A stretch of DNA of 64,000 bases from positions 1 to 64,000 of the forward strand of contig CAZPGY010000005.1 of the NCBI GenBank assembly GCA_964586655.1, in the 5' to 3' direction. Both the position numbers and the translations under genes were made by a program. Position 1 is the stretch's first letter. Every line of letters starts with the position of its first letter. This DNA is from JAJYSO01 sp964586655 (GTDB lineage: Bacteria > Bacteroidota > Bacteroidia > Flavobacteriales > Flavobacteriaceae). The notes under the pieces were generated by a model that was not told the DNA's origin, searched no databases, and worked only from the letters and a program-made list of their open reading frames with translations. Positions 1 to 9,007 of this stretch are shown here, one piece after another.

Positions 1-333
1 TGTTTTTGATGTTTACTATTCAATTTTTAGTCAACCTATTTTAGGACGGGACACTTCATAAAATGACGCACAACGTCTTGCGCATTGATGCTGGGCGAGG
101 GGTAAATCTTTATTTTAAAATTTACAACTACTCGTGCATTGAAACTCATATTTTACAGCAAATCAGCTAACTCGTCTGGCTTCACCCAAATATACACAAT
201 CTCCTTAACGATGCAAATAAAATCTTAAAACGCGAAATTCACTTAAATACAACAATCGATGGTGTAGGGTTGATAGGAATTAGCCTGAGAATCATATTTT
301 ATTTGTAACTTTCCCAAGAAGAAAGTCTACAGC
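1..333. other. Leading intergenic stretch, no gene seen
   Basis: This AT-rich stretch precedes the exonuclease gene. I see no open frame with protein-like composition and no RNA gene. The left end of the window may cut a gene or repeat, so the function of the first bases cannot be judged. Confidence 0.4.
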
Positions 334-1053
334 ATGTCGCTTAAGAAATTAAAACTGGCCCATATTCTATTTCTCGATATCGAAACGGTACCGGAAAAGG
401 CTTCCTATGAGGAATTGGGAGCGACCAAACAGGCTTTGTGGGAGCACAAAACTCGCTATAAACGCAAAGATGAAATTACGGCTGAAGCTTATTATGATCA
501 CGCAGGGATTTGGGCAGAATTTGGTAAAATTGTGTGTATCTCCGTAGGCTTTTTTTCTTTTAAAGACCAAACGCGGTCTTTTCGAATCAAGAGTTATTTT
601 GGCGAAGAAAAAGAACTGCTTCAAGAGTTTAAAGAGTTGTTGTCGACTTATTTTGCTAATCCCAATCGACTGCTCTGTGCCCACAATGGAATTGAATTTG
701 ACTTTCCTTATATTGCCAGAAGAATGTTGATTCATCAAATGGAACTGCCCGATCAGTTGGATTTGTTTGGTAAAAAACCTTGGGAAGTGCCTCATTTGGA
801 TACACTGGAGTTGTGGAAATTTGGAGATTATAAACATTATACTTCTTTAAAATTGCTGACGCATATCCTCGGCATAGCTTCTCCAAAAGATGATATTGAC
901 GGCAGTCAGGTGCGCTCGGTATATTTTGAAGAAAAGAATATTGATCGGATTGTCGAGTATTGTGAGAAAGATGTGATTGCCGTGGCACAAATTATCCTGC
1001 GTCTGCGGCAGGAAGCTTTGTTGGAAGACCGTGAAATCGTAAGCGTTACTTGA
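334..1053 (+). CDS. Predicted PolB-like 3'-5' exonuclease (DnaQ/RNase H-like fold)
   Basis: A 239-residue cytosolic protein with the three motifs of DEDD-type 3'-5' exonucleases. Exo I is FLDIET with D15 and E17, Exo II is HNGIEFD with an acidic residue near 123, and Exo III is YCEKDV with D213. This matches the stand-alone family related to the proofreading domain of family B polymerases, expected to remove nucleotides from 3' ends using two metal ions. The ATG at 334 begins just before the first motif, and no polymerase domain follows. It ends 5 bp from the convergent transporter gene. Its physiological substrate is unknown. The fold assignment is firm, the role in repair is inference. Confidence 0.85.
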   Translation: MSLKKLKLAHILFLDIETVPEKASYEELGATKQALWEHKTRYKRKDEITAEAYYDHAGIWAEFGKIVCISVGFFSFKDQTRSFRIKSYFGEEKELLQEFKELLSTYFANPNRLLCAHNGIEFDFPYIARRMLIHQMELPDQLDLFGKKPWEVPHLDTLELWKFGDYKHYTSLKLLTHILGIASPKDDIDGSQVRSVYFEEKNIDRIVEYCEKDVIAVAQIILRLRQEALLEDREIVSVT

Positions 1054-1058
1054 TCAAA

Positions 1059-1970
1059 TTAGCGTTTATTTCGCTTTAGCTTCTTGAGGTTCATCATGAC
1101 AACAGCCAGTAAAATTAGGACAATCCCAATCCACTGCAGTAAATCGACGTGTTCGTGAAGGATGAAATAGGCCATGCCTACTGCTATGGGCAATTCCAAT
1201 GCAGTGATGATCGAGCCTATTCCGAGATTGACTTTTGGCATGCCTGCCGTTAGGCACAAAGGAGGAAGAGCAGTTCCGAAGACGGCCAAGATCAGTCCCC
1301 ATTTTAAAATCACTTTAGGGTGAAATTCGGTGAGCACAAAAGGCAGACATACTGCGGCCACCACCACAAAACCACCCACAGCCATCCATTTACTCCGACT
1401 CAGATTGGGCATTTCCAGTGCTATGCGGTTGGAAGCAAAAATGGTAATGCTGTAGGAAAGGGCAGCCAAAAAACCAAGAGAAATCCCGCGCCAGTCGAGT
1501 TTAATTTGCTGTTCTAACAGGTTGGTAGCCAGTACCGTGCCGCCCAGTACAATAACAATAGCCAATATTTTGAGTCGATCGGGTTTAATCTTATTAAAAA
1601 CAGCATCGAGTACAACTCCAACCCACACACTCTGCATCAGCAGCACAATGGCCACTGAAACAGAAATGTATTGAATGGAGAAATAGTACACCAAACTGGT
1701 CACCCCCAAAGAACAACCGGCCAAGACCAAATTGCGGATGTTTTTGGCCGTGGGTTTTGCCCGCTTTGTCTTTGCTCTTTTTTGTGTGTAGAGATAATCG
1801 ATTAGGATCAGTCCAAGGAGCCCGATGCAATATTGAACAAAGGCAAGCTCAAAAGTGGTGAAGCCTTCCCGGTTGGCTATTTTGACAAAAGTGGTCAACA
1901 TGCCATAACTGGCTGCGCCCAAAGCGACAAATATTCCACCTTTAAGAGCTGTGTTCTTCAACTTTAGCAT
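1059..1970 (-). CDS. DMT-superfamily permease (EamA domains)
   Basis: A 303-residue integral membrane protein with about ten hydrophobic helices arranged as two halves, the layout of EamA/RhaT drug/metabolite transporters. The first half runs to about residue 150 and the second starts near the SITIFASNRIAL segment. The lysine-rich tail LKKLKRNKR fits a cytosolic C terminus. Members export metabolites such as amino acids or take up small solutes, and the substrate cannot be read from sequence. The gene stands alone, convergent with the exonuclease gene. Start is the ATG at 1970. Family is confident, substrate unknown. Confidence 0.85.
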   Translation of the reverse strand: MLKLKNTALKGGIFVALGAASYGMLTTFVKIANREGFTTFELAFVQYCIGLLGLILIDYLYTQKRAKTKRAKPTAKNIRNLVLAGCSLGVTSLVYYFSIQYISVSVAIVLLMQSVWVGVVLDAVFNKIKPDRLKILAIVIVLGGTVLATNLLEQQIKLDWRGISLGFLAALSYSITIFASNRIALEMPNLSRSKWMAVGGFVVVAAVCLPFVLTEFHPKVILKWGLILAVFGTALPPLCLTAGMPKVNLGIGSIITALELPIAVGMAYFILHEHVDLLQWIGIVLILLAVVMMNLKKLKRNKR

Positions 1971-2078
1971 AGGCTTATTCTAAAATTGTGCAAGTTGAGG
2001 TTTTTTGTGGATAAAAAAAAGTAACCACAAGATCCATCTGTCCTTCTCTTACCGGAAAAAGATTTAACTGGGCTTACT

Positions 2079-3071
2079 TTAAACGAATTGATGGTCAGCA
2101 AATTTTATGGCTACTTCGTCAAGCGTATCAAAAACATCTTGTGGGTCATCGCTGGTCACCATTTTAATGCGATAGGGCTTGAAATTTGGAATTCCTTTGA
2201 AATATTGTGAATAATGTCTTCTGGTTTCCAATACGCCGAGTCTTTCTCCCTTCCAGTCGATGGAGGTTTGTAAGTGACGACGGGCGGCCTCAACACGTTC
2301 TGCCATATTGGGTTTGGCCATTTTTTTGCCGGTTTTCATAAAGTGTTTTACCTCGCGAAAAAACCACGGATTCCCAATGCTGGCACGCCCAATCATGGCG
2401 CCGTCTAAGCCGTATTTGTCTCGCATTTCTACCGCACGTTCGGGAGAATTGACATCGCCATTACCAAAAACGGGAATGTGCATACGGGGATTGTTTTTAA
2501 CTGCTGCCAAATATTCCCAATTGGCTTGGCCTTTATATTTTTGACTTCGGGTGCGGCCGTGAATGGCAATGGATTTAATACCGACATCCTGCAGGCGTTC
2601 GGCTACTTCTACAATCTTAATGGAATCTTCATCCCAACCCAAGCGCGTTTTTACGGTCACCGGTAAATGGGTGTGTTTGACCATGGCTTCCGTGAGGCTA
2701 ACCATCTTGTCTATATCTTTCAAAATACCGGCACCAGCACCTTTGGAAACCACTTTTGTCACCGGACAGCCATAATTGATGTCGATGATATCGGGTTGGG
2801 TTCTTTCAAGAATCTCTACCGATTCAAGCATGGCCTCTAAATTGGCACCAAAAACCTGAATCCCCACCGGGCGTTCCTGCTCATAGATATCGAGCTTAAT
2901 AGTGCTCTTTGCCGCATCGCGAATCAAACCTTCGGAAGAAACGAATTCAGTGTACACCACATCGGCGCCTTGTTCTTTACAAAGCATACGAAATGGCGGG
3001 TCGCTTACGTCTTCCATGGGGGCGAGTAGCAAAGGGAATTCGCCAACGTCTATATTTCCTATTTTAGCCAA
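2079..3071 (-). CDS. dusB: tRNA-dihydrouridine synthase (DusB type)
   Basis: An FMN-dependent enzyme that reduces uridines to dihydrouridine in the D-loop of tRNA. Seen directly: APMEDVSDPPFR near the N terminus, the catalytic cysteine in INYGCPV at about residue 102, and the FMN and tRNA contact segment IHGRTRSQKYKG. About 330 residues is the usual length. No ATG is available. Two TTG codons at 3077 and 3071 are in frame below a stop, and I chose 3071 because it gives MAKIGNI, matching the family's usual M-x-K-I-G-N start. A promoter-like TAATTTTG lies only a few bases upstream, so the leader is very short. Confidence 0.93.
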   Translation of the reverse strand: MAKIGNIDVGEFPLLLAPMEDVSDPPFRMLCKEQGADVVYTEFVSSEGLIRDAAKSTIKLDIYEQERPVGIQVFGANLEAMLESVEILERTQPDIIDINYGCPVTKVVSKGAGAGILKDIDKMVSLTEAMVKHTHLPVTVKTRLGWDEDSIKIVEVAERLQDVGIKSIAIHGRTRSQKYKGQANWEYLAAVKNNPRMHIPVFGNGDVNSPERAVEMRDKYGLDGAMIGRASIGNPWFFREVKHFMKTGKKMAKPNMAERVEAARRHLQTSIDWKGERLGVLETRRHYSQYFKGIPNFKPYRIKMVTSDDPQDVFDTLDEVAIKFADHQFV

Positions 3072-3087
3072 GGGCAATAATTTTTGA

Positions 3088-3095
3088 CAAAATTA
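3088..3095 (-). promoter_or_regulatory. Likely -7 box of the dusB promoter
   Basis: On the minus strand TAATTTTG fits the Bacteroidota TAnnTTTG element, with TTTG 17 bp further upstream. Transcription would begin within about 5-10 bp of the TTG start codon, giving a nearly leaderless message. Confidence 0.5.
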
Positions 3096-3258
3096 TACAT
3101 TTTCGTCTTCATCAAATGAGGATTATGGATTTAATACGAAGATTGTTGAATAATACGGGAATGACATCAAAAATAGCCTAATCTTCCTGTTAAAATTACA
3201 AATCTCTGCACGGCCTGTGCTGAGGGATAGATTTGGGAGGTGGCATTCGACAAAAGCT

Positions 3259-4170
3259 TCAAAAAATCTTGTTCAACAAAAGCTCTACGTTGATGAGTAG
3301 AATACTGAATACTCCTGAAACGATGATAAATTTGAGGAGGTTGTGCAAAAGGGTGTAATGCATTTTAGATTGTGATTTCCAGAGGAACACCAAAAAAACA
3401 ATTAATAAGATTAGTCCGAGGATAAAATAATAGTGCATATATCCCACCTCCATTTGTCGAGAAAAAAGCAGAATGGCGGTAGGAATCAACGTTAAAATGC
3501 AGGCCATGGTGGCAATGGTTTTTGTGGTTGTTACGCCATATACCACCGGCAGGGTATGGTAATTTTGCGCAAAATCACCGCGGAGATTCTCTAAGTCTTT
3601 GACCAGTTCGCGCATGAGTAAAATCAGGAAAAGATAAGTAGCGTGCACAAAAATAATCAGGTCAAAATTTTTGTAATAGATAAAGACTGCGAAAAAGGGA
3701 GTAATCGCCAGCATAGCGGCAATAATATTGCCGATTAAAGGTATTTTTTTGAGTTTATGAGAATAGAGCCAAAGGCCAAAAATGTAGGCAGAGAAAAAAA
3801 TAACGGCTCTAAAAGAAACCGCACTGGCCAGGATGATGGCTAAGAAATTCAGGATAAAATATACACTGAGTTTGGTTTGCTGGCTGAGGTAATTGTCGAG
3901 TAAAGTCTTTTGGGGTCGATTGATTAAGTCTTTATCTGCATCATAAAAGTTATTGATGATGTAACCCGAGGCAATGGATAGGGCCGAAGCGAGGACAATT
4001 AGAAACAGATGCGCATCAAAAAGGACGCTGTGTATGGGTTTTTGGGGCGCAAAGATATAGGTGGCCGCTAAATATTGTGCCAAAACGAGTACGGCAATAT
4101 TATAGCCTCGTACCACAGAAAACAAACTCGCCAGTTTGAGCAGAAAAAGTTTGTTTTTTCTTGAAGTCAT
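3259..4170 (-). CDS. UbiA-family prenyltransferase (geranylgeranylglycerol-phosphate geranylgeranyltransferase-like)
   Basis: A 303-residue membrane protein with eight or nine hydrophobic helices. The first Asp-rich motif, NNFYDADKDLINRP at residues 73-86, holds the Mg-diphosphate ligands. The second, RELVKDLENLRGD near residue 190, is also typical. UbiA enzymes move a polyprenyl chain onto an aromatic or glyceryl-phosphate acceptor. In Flavobacteriia this subgroup is usually annotated as geranylgeranylglycerol-phosphate geranylgeranyltransferase and sits beside mevalonate kinase, as here. The acceptor is inferred only from that context, since menaquinone-type acceptors use the same fold. It lies 82 bp downstream of the kinase and is probably co-transcribed. 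Confidence 0.82.
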   Translation of the reverse strand: MTSRKNKLFLLKLASLFSVVRGYNIAVLVLAQYLAATYIFAPQKPIHSVLFDAHLFLIVLASALSIASGYIINNFYDADKDLINRPQKTLLDNYLSQQTKLSVYFILNFLAIILASAVSFRAVIFFSAYIFGLWLYSHKLKKIPLIGNIIAAMLAITPFFAVFIYYKNFDLIIFVHATYLFLILLMRELVKDLENLRGDFAQNYHTLPVVYGVTTTKTIATMACILTLIPTAILLFSRQMEVGYMHYYFILGLILLIVFLVFLWKSQSKMHYTLLHNLLKFIIVSGVFSILLINVELLLNKIF

Positions 4171-4252
4171 GAGTAGTACAGGTTTATAAACTACAGACAG
4201 CGTTTATTTTGCCGATGCCTTTAAGATAGGAATAGAAAACGGCGGCACCCCA

Positions 4253-5194
4253 TCAAAAGGTGTAGACCACTTCCAAATTGTAGTCTTTTAAGGCTTTTTT
4301 TGCCTTTTTTAAATCCTGAGTAAACCCGAGAATATAGCCTCCTCCGCCAGATCCACATAGTTTAAGATAATAGGCGTTGGTCTCGATTCCCTTTTGCCAA
4401 AGATCGTGAAATTGCTTCGGGATCATGGGCTTGAAGTTGGTCAATACGACATTGGAAAGTTTTTTGAGGTTGCCAAACAAAGACTTGACATCGCCTTTTA
4501 GAAAGTCGTCTATGCAAGCGTCGGTATGTTTGACAAACTTATCTTTTAGCATTTTGCGAAAGCCTTCATTTTTCATGTTTTCCATAAACAGGTTAACCAA
4601 AGGCGCTGTTTCTCCAACGCTTCCACTGTCTAAGAGAAAAACCCCACCGGTTCCTTTTTCTGATTGTGCCGGGATGCCGGCCATTTCAATATGTTCTTCT
4701 TTTGAATTGATGAGTAGGGGTAAGCTCAAATAACTGTTGAGCGGATCTAAACCTGAGGACTTTCCGTGGAAGAAAGATTCCATTTCTGCAAAAATGGTTT
4801 TTAATCGGGTCAGCTTGTCTCGGGTCAGATTTTCCAAAATGGTGATTTTGTTTCGGGCATAACGGTCATAAACTGCAGCCACCAATGCGCCGCTACTGCC
4901 AATGCCGTAGCCTTGTGGGATGCTGCTGTCAAAATACAGGCCTTTTTCAATATCGGCTCGTAGGGCATCGAGGTCGAAAGAAACCCGGATTTTTGAAGTC
5001 TGCTCCATTTCTGCCAAATAATCGGCAAAATGAAGAAGGTTGGCATTAGATTTTTTGTTCTCGTTGGAGAGGCGGGAATCGATTTTTAGCGCTCCTTTGT
5101 AAAAATTATAAGGGATGGATAAACCTTTGGAGTCTTTAATGATTCCATACTCGCCAAATAGTAAGATTTTAGAGTAAAAGAGCGGTCCTTTCAT
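4253..5194 (-). CDS. Mevalonate kinase (GHMP kinase)
   Basis: A 313-residue cytosolic GHMP kinase expected to phosphorylate mevalonate in isoprenoid synthesis. The N-terminal signature GKILLFGEY-like segment appears as YSKILLFGEYGI at 8-18. The ATP loop PQGYGIGSSGAL lies at 93-104, and the C-terminal glycine-rich motif LCGSGGGGY lies near 279-287. The FHGKSSGLDPLNSYLS segment provides the catalytic Asp environment of mevalonate kinases. The HMG-CoA reductase and a second GHMP kinase occur at 57.8-60.1 kb, so the organism uses the mevalonate route. No diphosphomevalonate decarboxylase is in the window. Start is the ATG at 5194. Confidence 0.88.
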   Translation of the reverse strand: MKGPLFYSKILLFGEYGIIKDSKGLSIPYNFYKGALKIDSRLSNENKKSNANLLHFADYLAEMEQTSKIRVSFDLDALRADIEKGLYFDSSIPQGYGIGSSGALVAAVYDRYARNKITILENLTRDKLTRLKTIFAEMESFFHGKSSGLDPLNSYLSLPLLINSKEEHIEMAGIPAQSEKGTGGVFLLDSGSVGETAPLVNLFMENMKNEGFRKMLKDKFVKHTDACIDDFLKGDVKSLFGNLKKLSNVVLTNFKPMIPKQFHDLWQKGIETNAYYLKLCGSGGGGYILGFTQDLKKAKKALKDYNLEVVYTF

Positions 5195-5375
5195 GGTTTT
5201 TAAGAATTAAGTGCCGTATGAATAACGTATAAAATTTCAATTATTGGTTTGTAATCAATAGTTGGGCTTTGAAATGCCCCCCTTTTTCAATAAAGTTCTA
5301 CTGTTATTTTAGTGAAAATGATTATTTTTCGTTTCCCTCCAAACCCTAAAGGGAGCTGAAAAACAGTCATAATAG

Positions 5376-5451
5376 CTGTTTTAAAATCCATTTTGCCCCT
5401 TTTTAGGGCCGGGGTCAATAAAAATGGATTTTAAATCTTCCATTAAAACAG
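5376..5451. repeat. Long interrupted inverted repeat
   Basis: The arms TTTAAAATCCATTTT (5380-5394) and AAAATGGATTTTAAA (5421-5435) are perfect 15-bp complements. Inside lie GCCCC and GGGGT, and outside CTGTTTT (5376) pairs with AAAACAG (5445-5451). The whole could fold into one branched hairpin. There is no T-run typical of a terminator at the right place for a neighbouring gene. Confidence 0.7.
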
Positions 5452-5533
5452 TACCTTCAATAATCTATTTGCTGCCCCAAAAACCTACAAATTAGCCTGA
5501 TATTGAGGATTAAATTCCAAATCTCTTCGTTAA

Positions 5534-5602
5534 TCCCGCACGTGCGGGACGTCATAGCTATGGCCATACCTGCGCCTGTGTCTGCCGACGAGGCAGGTTT
5601 TT
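5534..5602. repeat. REP-like palindromic segment
   Basis: A perfect 16-bp palindrome TCCCGCACGTGCGGGA is followed by a GC-rich block opening with CCTGC and closing with GCAGG. Its composition contrasts with the AT-rich surroundings. GC-rich palindromes of this kind recur as extragenic repeats in Bacteroidota genomes. Copy number outside the window cannot be seen. Confidence 0.55.
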
Positions 5603-5796
5603 TGCCTTGTCCCTTGAAATTTATCCTAAAAATATTTAGACCAATTTATAAATTATTTTGGTATAAACTGTATTTCAAGTGAATACAAATTGCAAATTAC
5701 GGAATTTTTATTGGAAACGAAGATGAATTCGAGAAATATAAAAAAGCGGGAGAAAATTGATTGGGCATTCCGGATTTTGGGAGGGAGACTGTCCGA

Positions 5797-7428
5797 TTAT
5801 TCCTTCCGCACGCGACGCAGGTCCAATAAGTTTTGTGGATTGGTGCCCAGTCCTTTTACATCCTTTCGGATGAAACGTACGACTTCATCATAATACAGCG
5901 GAATGACTACGGCATTGCTCATGATAATGGAATCCATTTTTCGGTAAAGAGGCAAGCGTTTTTTTAGATAGGGGATACGCAAGGATTTCTCGTATAGGCG
6001 ATCGTATAATGCCGATTTAAAATGTGTGTAGTTGGGGCCGTTTGGGGTAAAATTTTTACTGTAAAATAGGGAGAGATAATTTTGTGCATCGGGATAATCG
6101 GCAATCCAACTGGCTCTGAACACCTGCAATTGGCCGGCTGCGCGTTTTTGACGCAATGTGGACGGAGGCATCACATTGATGTCTACCGCAATGCCAATTT
6201 TTTGCCATTCGCGTTGTATAAACTCACAAAAACTGAGGTATTGTGAATTGGTGGCAATGCTGATATGAGGCTGTTTCCCGTGGTGATTTTTCACATAGGT
6301 TTTGACCAGTCGTTCTGCTTTTTTGGGCTGATAGGTATAATATTCCCTTTGGGCAAATCCGGGCATTCCTTTGGGGATAAATCCGTGCGTGGCAGGTAAA
6401 CCGATTCCATTGCGAAGATAGGTAATCATTTGTCGTCGATTAAAGCCATAATTAAGGGCTTTCCGCAAAGTTTTGGATTGTACTTCAGGGCTGCTGCCAT
6501 CAATATAGATCCCCAGATACTCCATATTGAAATAGGGGGCTTTTTTGAGTTTAATTTCATCTCGATAAGTGGGTTGTAACACGCCTGTAGGGGTCAGTAG
6601 CTCGTCCTTATAAGAAGCATCCAGTCCGCTCATAAAATCTAAATTTCCCAAGGCAAACTGCATAAACTCGCTTTGTTTTTCGGGAAGAAAGGTAATGGCC
6701 ACGGCTTCGAGATAGGGCAAGGAGCGTCCTTTTTCATCCTTTTCAAAGTACAGCTCGTTTTTGCGGAATACCAATTTTTCATTGGGTTCCCAACGTTTGA
6801 ATTTAAACGGCCCGGTGCCAATTGGGTTTTCACGAAAGTTTAATTTTTTCATTTCTGTCGGAACCACGGAGCAATAGGTCATGGAAAGCAATCCGAGAAA
6901 AGCGGGGAAAGGTTTTTTTAAACTGATTTGAACGGTGGAATCATTCAGGGCTTTTATGGTTTTGACGTCTCGCATTACCCAGCTTCCGGGAGAGGCAATG
7001 TCAGGATCGGTAAGCCGGTGCAGGCTAAAAACTACATCCTTGGCATTCATCAGCCTGGTGGAATCTTTTCCAAAGACGGCATTTTTGTGAAAGTAAACAT
7101 CTGTTCGCAGATGAAAGGTATAGGTTGATCCGTCATCTGTGATTTCCCAAGATTGAGCCAGAAGCGGCTTGATATTCATGCTGTCATCGAGTTCAACCAA
7201 GGTGTTGTAAAGCTGGTTGTCGGGCCAGATATTCCGCTGGGCTCGGGCAAAAGCTGGGTCGAGAGAAGATACATTGGTATGCTCATTATAGCGGAAGACC
7301 AATTTTTCTTGTGCCGGGGTCAGGCCTTCTTGGCATGCGGTAAGAAAGCCTATTCCCAGAAAGAGAAGGAGGTATTTCACGCTATTGTTGAACCGGTTTT
7401 TGTAATGTAATCCCGAATGCTGGTTCAT
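5797..7428 (-). CDS. ABC-type peptide/solute-binding lipoprotein (SBP_bac_5 family)
   Basis: A 543-residue binding protein of the DppA/OppA type. A signal peptide ends in the lipobox FLTACQ, so the protein should be lipid-anchored on the periplasmic or outer-membrane face. The family block AKDVVFSLHRL and the segment ENPIGTGPFKFKRWEPNEKLVFRKN are clear. Such proteins deliver oligopeptides or related solutes to an ABC importer. No permease or ATPase gene is adjacent, so it is an orphan component in this window. A TATATTTG box lies 27 bp upstream. Family is firm and the ligand is unknown. Confidence 0.85.
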   Translation of the reverse strand: MNQHSGLHYKNRFNNSVKYLLLFLGIGFLTACQEGLTPAQEKLVFRYNEHTNVSSLDPAFARAQRNIWPDNQLYNTLVELDDSMNIKPLLAQSWEITDDGSTYTFHLRTDVYFHKNAVFGKDSTRLMNAKDVVFSLHRLTDPDIASPGSWVMRDVKTIKALNDSTVQISLKKPFPAFLGLLSMTYCSVVPTEMKKLNFRENPIGTGPFKFKRWEPNEKLVFRKNELYFEKDEKGRSLPYLEAVAITFLPEKQSEFMQFALGNLDFMSGLDASYKDELLTPTGVLQPTYRDEIKLKKAPYFNMEYLGIYIDGSSPEVQSKTLRKALNYGFNRRQMITYLRNGIGLPATHGFIPKGMPGFAQREYYTYQPKKAERLVKTYVKNHHGKQPHISIATNSQYLSFCEFIQREWQKIGIAVDINVMPPSTLRQKRAAGQLQVFRASWIADYPDAQNYLSLFYSKNFTPNGPNYTHFKSALYDRLYEKSLRIPYLKKRLPLYRKMDSIIMSNAVVIPLYYDEVVRFIRKDVKGLGTNPQNLLDLRRVRKE

Positions 7429-7454
7429 ATTGCGACTTGCAGATTATTAGAAAA

Positions 7455-7462
7455 CAAATATA
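7455..7462 (-). promoter_or_regulatory. Likely -7 box for the binding lipoprotein gene
   Basis: The minus strand reads TATATTTG, a perfect TAnnTTTG match, with TTTG 16 bp upstream (complement of 7479-7482) and the start codon 27 bp downstream. Confidence 0.55.
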
Positions 7463-7565
7463 AATAACTGAGTTGTGGCAAACCGGCAGAAATGGATTAA
7501 AATGGGGTGGTGGATTTTTATGATGTCAAATGAGTAGTTTGGAATAAGCCCCCGGATTTAGGATA

Positions 7566-7597
7566 TAAAAAAAGGGCTGCCGAAGCAACCCTTTTTC
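7566..7597 (-). terminator. Intrinsic terminator after susD-like gene
   Basis: AAAGGGCTGC and GCAACCCTTT form a 10-bp stem with one mismatch around a CGAA loop. On the minus strand it is followed by a run of Ts. It lies just beyond the stop of the SusD-like gene, and a shorter T-run on the plus strand could make it bidirectional. Confidence 0.8.
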
Positions 7598-7618
7598 TTA
7601 CTTAAAAAATTAAGCTTA

Positions 7619-9004
7619 TTAATATCCCGGATTTTGAACAGCTTCGGGATTGGCGTCCAATTCACGTTGTGGGATGGGCAGGGCAAATTTATTGTTTCCG
7701 GCCGGTACCAAACCGTGATTGTTTGGCGTTGTAGGGTCTACTTCAGGAATGTCCTGACCTGATCGAGCCAAGTCAAAGAAACGGAATCCTTCAAACATGA
7801 GTTCTTTTCTTCGCTCTTTGAGGATGTTTTCCATATTGGCCACCGTGTAGGGCTGCGCATTTCTGTTGTTCGGAATTTTGTTTAACATGGTCAAAGCCAT
7901 CCCGGGATTGGTTCCCAATAGTGCTTCGGCATAGTTAAGGACAACCTCCGCATAGCGGATCATTTTGATATTGTCAATTCCCAATTCGGTTCCCATGTGA
8001 GGATATTTTCCCATATTTCTAAGGGCACCGTTGGCATCGACGGCAATCATAGCTGAAGAGGCCCTGACATCGGTACTGTCAAAGCCGGCGTCGGCAATGA
8101 GGTTGTCATAGCATTGAATGTCACCATAAGCATCACCTCTGTAGATATAGGCAATACAATCACTTCCGTTATTATCGGTAGCAGATTGTGCCAATTCAAA
8201 GATGGAAGCTTGTCCGGGCGAAAGCATGCTCCAATAGTTGACATACTCACTGGCCGGGGTAACTGAATAATTGCCAATAATAGCCTGAGCGGCATCCCTA
8301 ACCTTATCGTAGTCTTTAAAATAAGTACCTACTCGCGTGATGAGTGCATAAGCCGCATCCAAGGTCAAGTTGGTTTTGTTGTGAGCATACTGTGAGTTTG
8401 CTCCTTGTGTCAAATAATCGATTGCAGTTTGCAAATCGTTATAGATCTTGGTTTTGTTTTCTTCTACGGTACCGCGAGGAATTTGTACTTCGTCCCCCTT
8501 AAATTCAGTTACGTAAGAAATACCAAGATTGTTTCCACCATTGATGTATTGCTGACCATAAAGTCTGAGCAAATCAAAGTGAACCATGGCACGAGCAGCA
8601 TAAGCCTCTCCGAGGATATGCAGTTTATCTGCTTCATTTCCTTGAATCTCGTCTATATTACTGTTGATAATAATATTGGGATAAGAAATGGCGGTGTACA
8701 TATAACGAAATAAATCTCGTACTTCCGCATCGTCAGCAATCAGGTTCATGCTGGAAAAGTCGGTGAATCGACCACTGTGGCCGTTTGAATATACATTGTC
8801 GGCACGAACTTCACCGGCAATGATGTAATTACGCCCCATATAACGATAATCGGTCATGGTGGAGTAAGAAGCATTCATCAACTGCCGCATGGTTTGAACC
8901 GTAGTAATATTGGTGTCTGACTCATCGGCCAGCGTCGGTTCCAGTGAGCAAGAGGTTAATGTCCCCAGGACAATAACAAGTCCTATTATGATGTATTTTC
9001 TCAT
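7619..9004 (-). CDS. SusD/RagB-family outer-membrane lipoprotein
   Basis: A 461-residue surface lipoprotein with signal peptide and lipobox TLTSCS. The body has the SusD signature features: an N-terminal helical TPR-like region with YAARAMVHFDLLRLYG near residue 135, and a C-terminal block with ERRKELMFEGFRFFDLAR and a final NPGY. SusD proteins cap the SusC barrel and capture the substrate at the cell surface. It lies 3 bp downstream of the SusC gene, so the two are one operon. No polysaccharide-degrading enzyme is nearby, so a glycan substrate is not supported by context. Family assignment is firm. Confidence 0.95.
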   Translation of the reverse strand: MRKYIIIGLVIVLGTLTSCSLEPTLADESDTNITTVQTMRQLMNASYSTMTDYRYMGRNYIIAGEVRADNVYSNGHSGRFTDFSSMNLIADDAEVRDLFRYMYTAISYPNIIINSNIDEIQGNEADKLHILGEAYAARAMVHFDLLRLYGQQYINGGNNLGISYVTEFKGDEVQIPRGTVEENKTKIYNDLQTAIDYLTQGANSQYAHNKTNLTLDAAYALITRVGTYFKDYDKVRDAAQAIIGNYSVTPASEYVNYWSMLSPGQASIFELAQSATDNNGSDCIAYIYRGDAYGDIQCYDNLIADAGFDSTDVRASSAMIAVDANGALRNMGKYPHMGTELGIDNIKMIRYAEVVLNYAEALLGTNPGMALTMLNKIPNNRNAQPYTVANMENILKERRKELMFEGFRFFDLARSGQDIPEVDPTTPNNHGLVPAGNNKFALPIPQRELDANPEAVQNPGY

Positions 9005-9007
9005 TGT

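Larger units (their letters stand above)
5195..5796. other. Non-coding stretch with inverted repeats
   Basis: About 600 bp without a credible gene between mevalonate kinase and the binding lipoprotein. It holds a long interrupted inverted repeat (5376-5451), a perfect 16-bp palindrome (5534-5549) followed by a GC-rich hairpin-like segment to about 5600, and an imperfect hairpin with CCAA and TTGG arms (5640-5662). These look like remnants of short mobile or extragenic palindromic repeats. Confidence 0.6.

Noticed and set aside
5690..5893. 67-codon frame rightward next to the binding lipoprotein gene
   Set aside because: Overlaps the real lipoprotein gene on the other strand and has basic, low-complexity composition.
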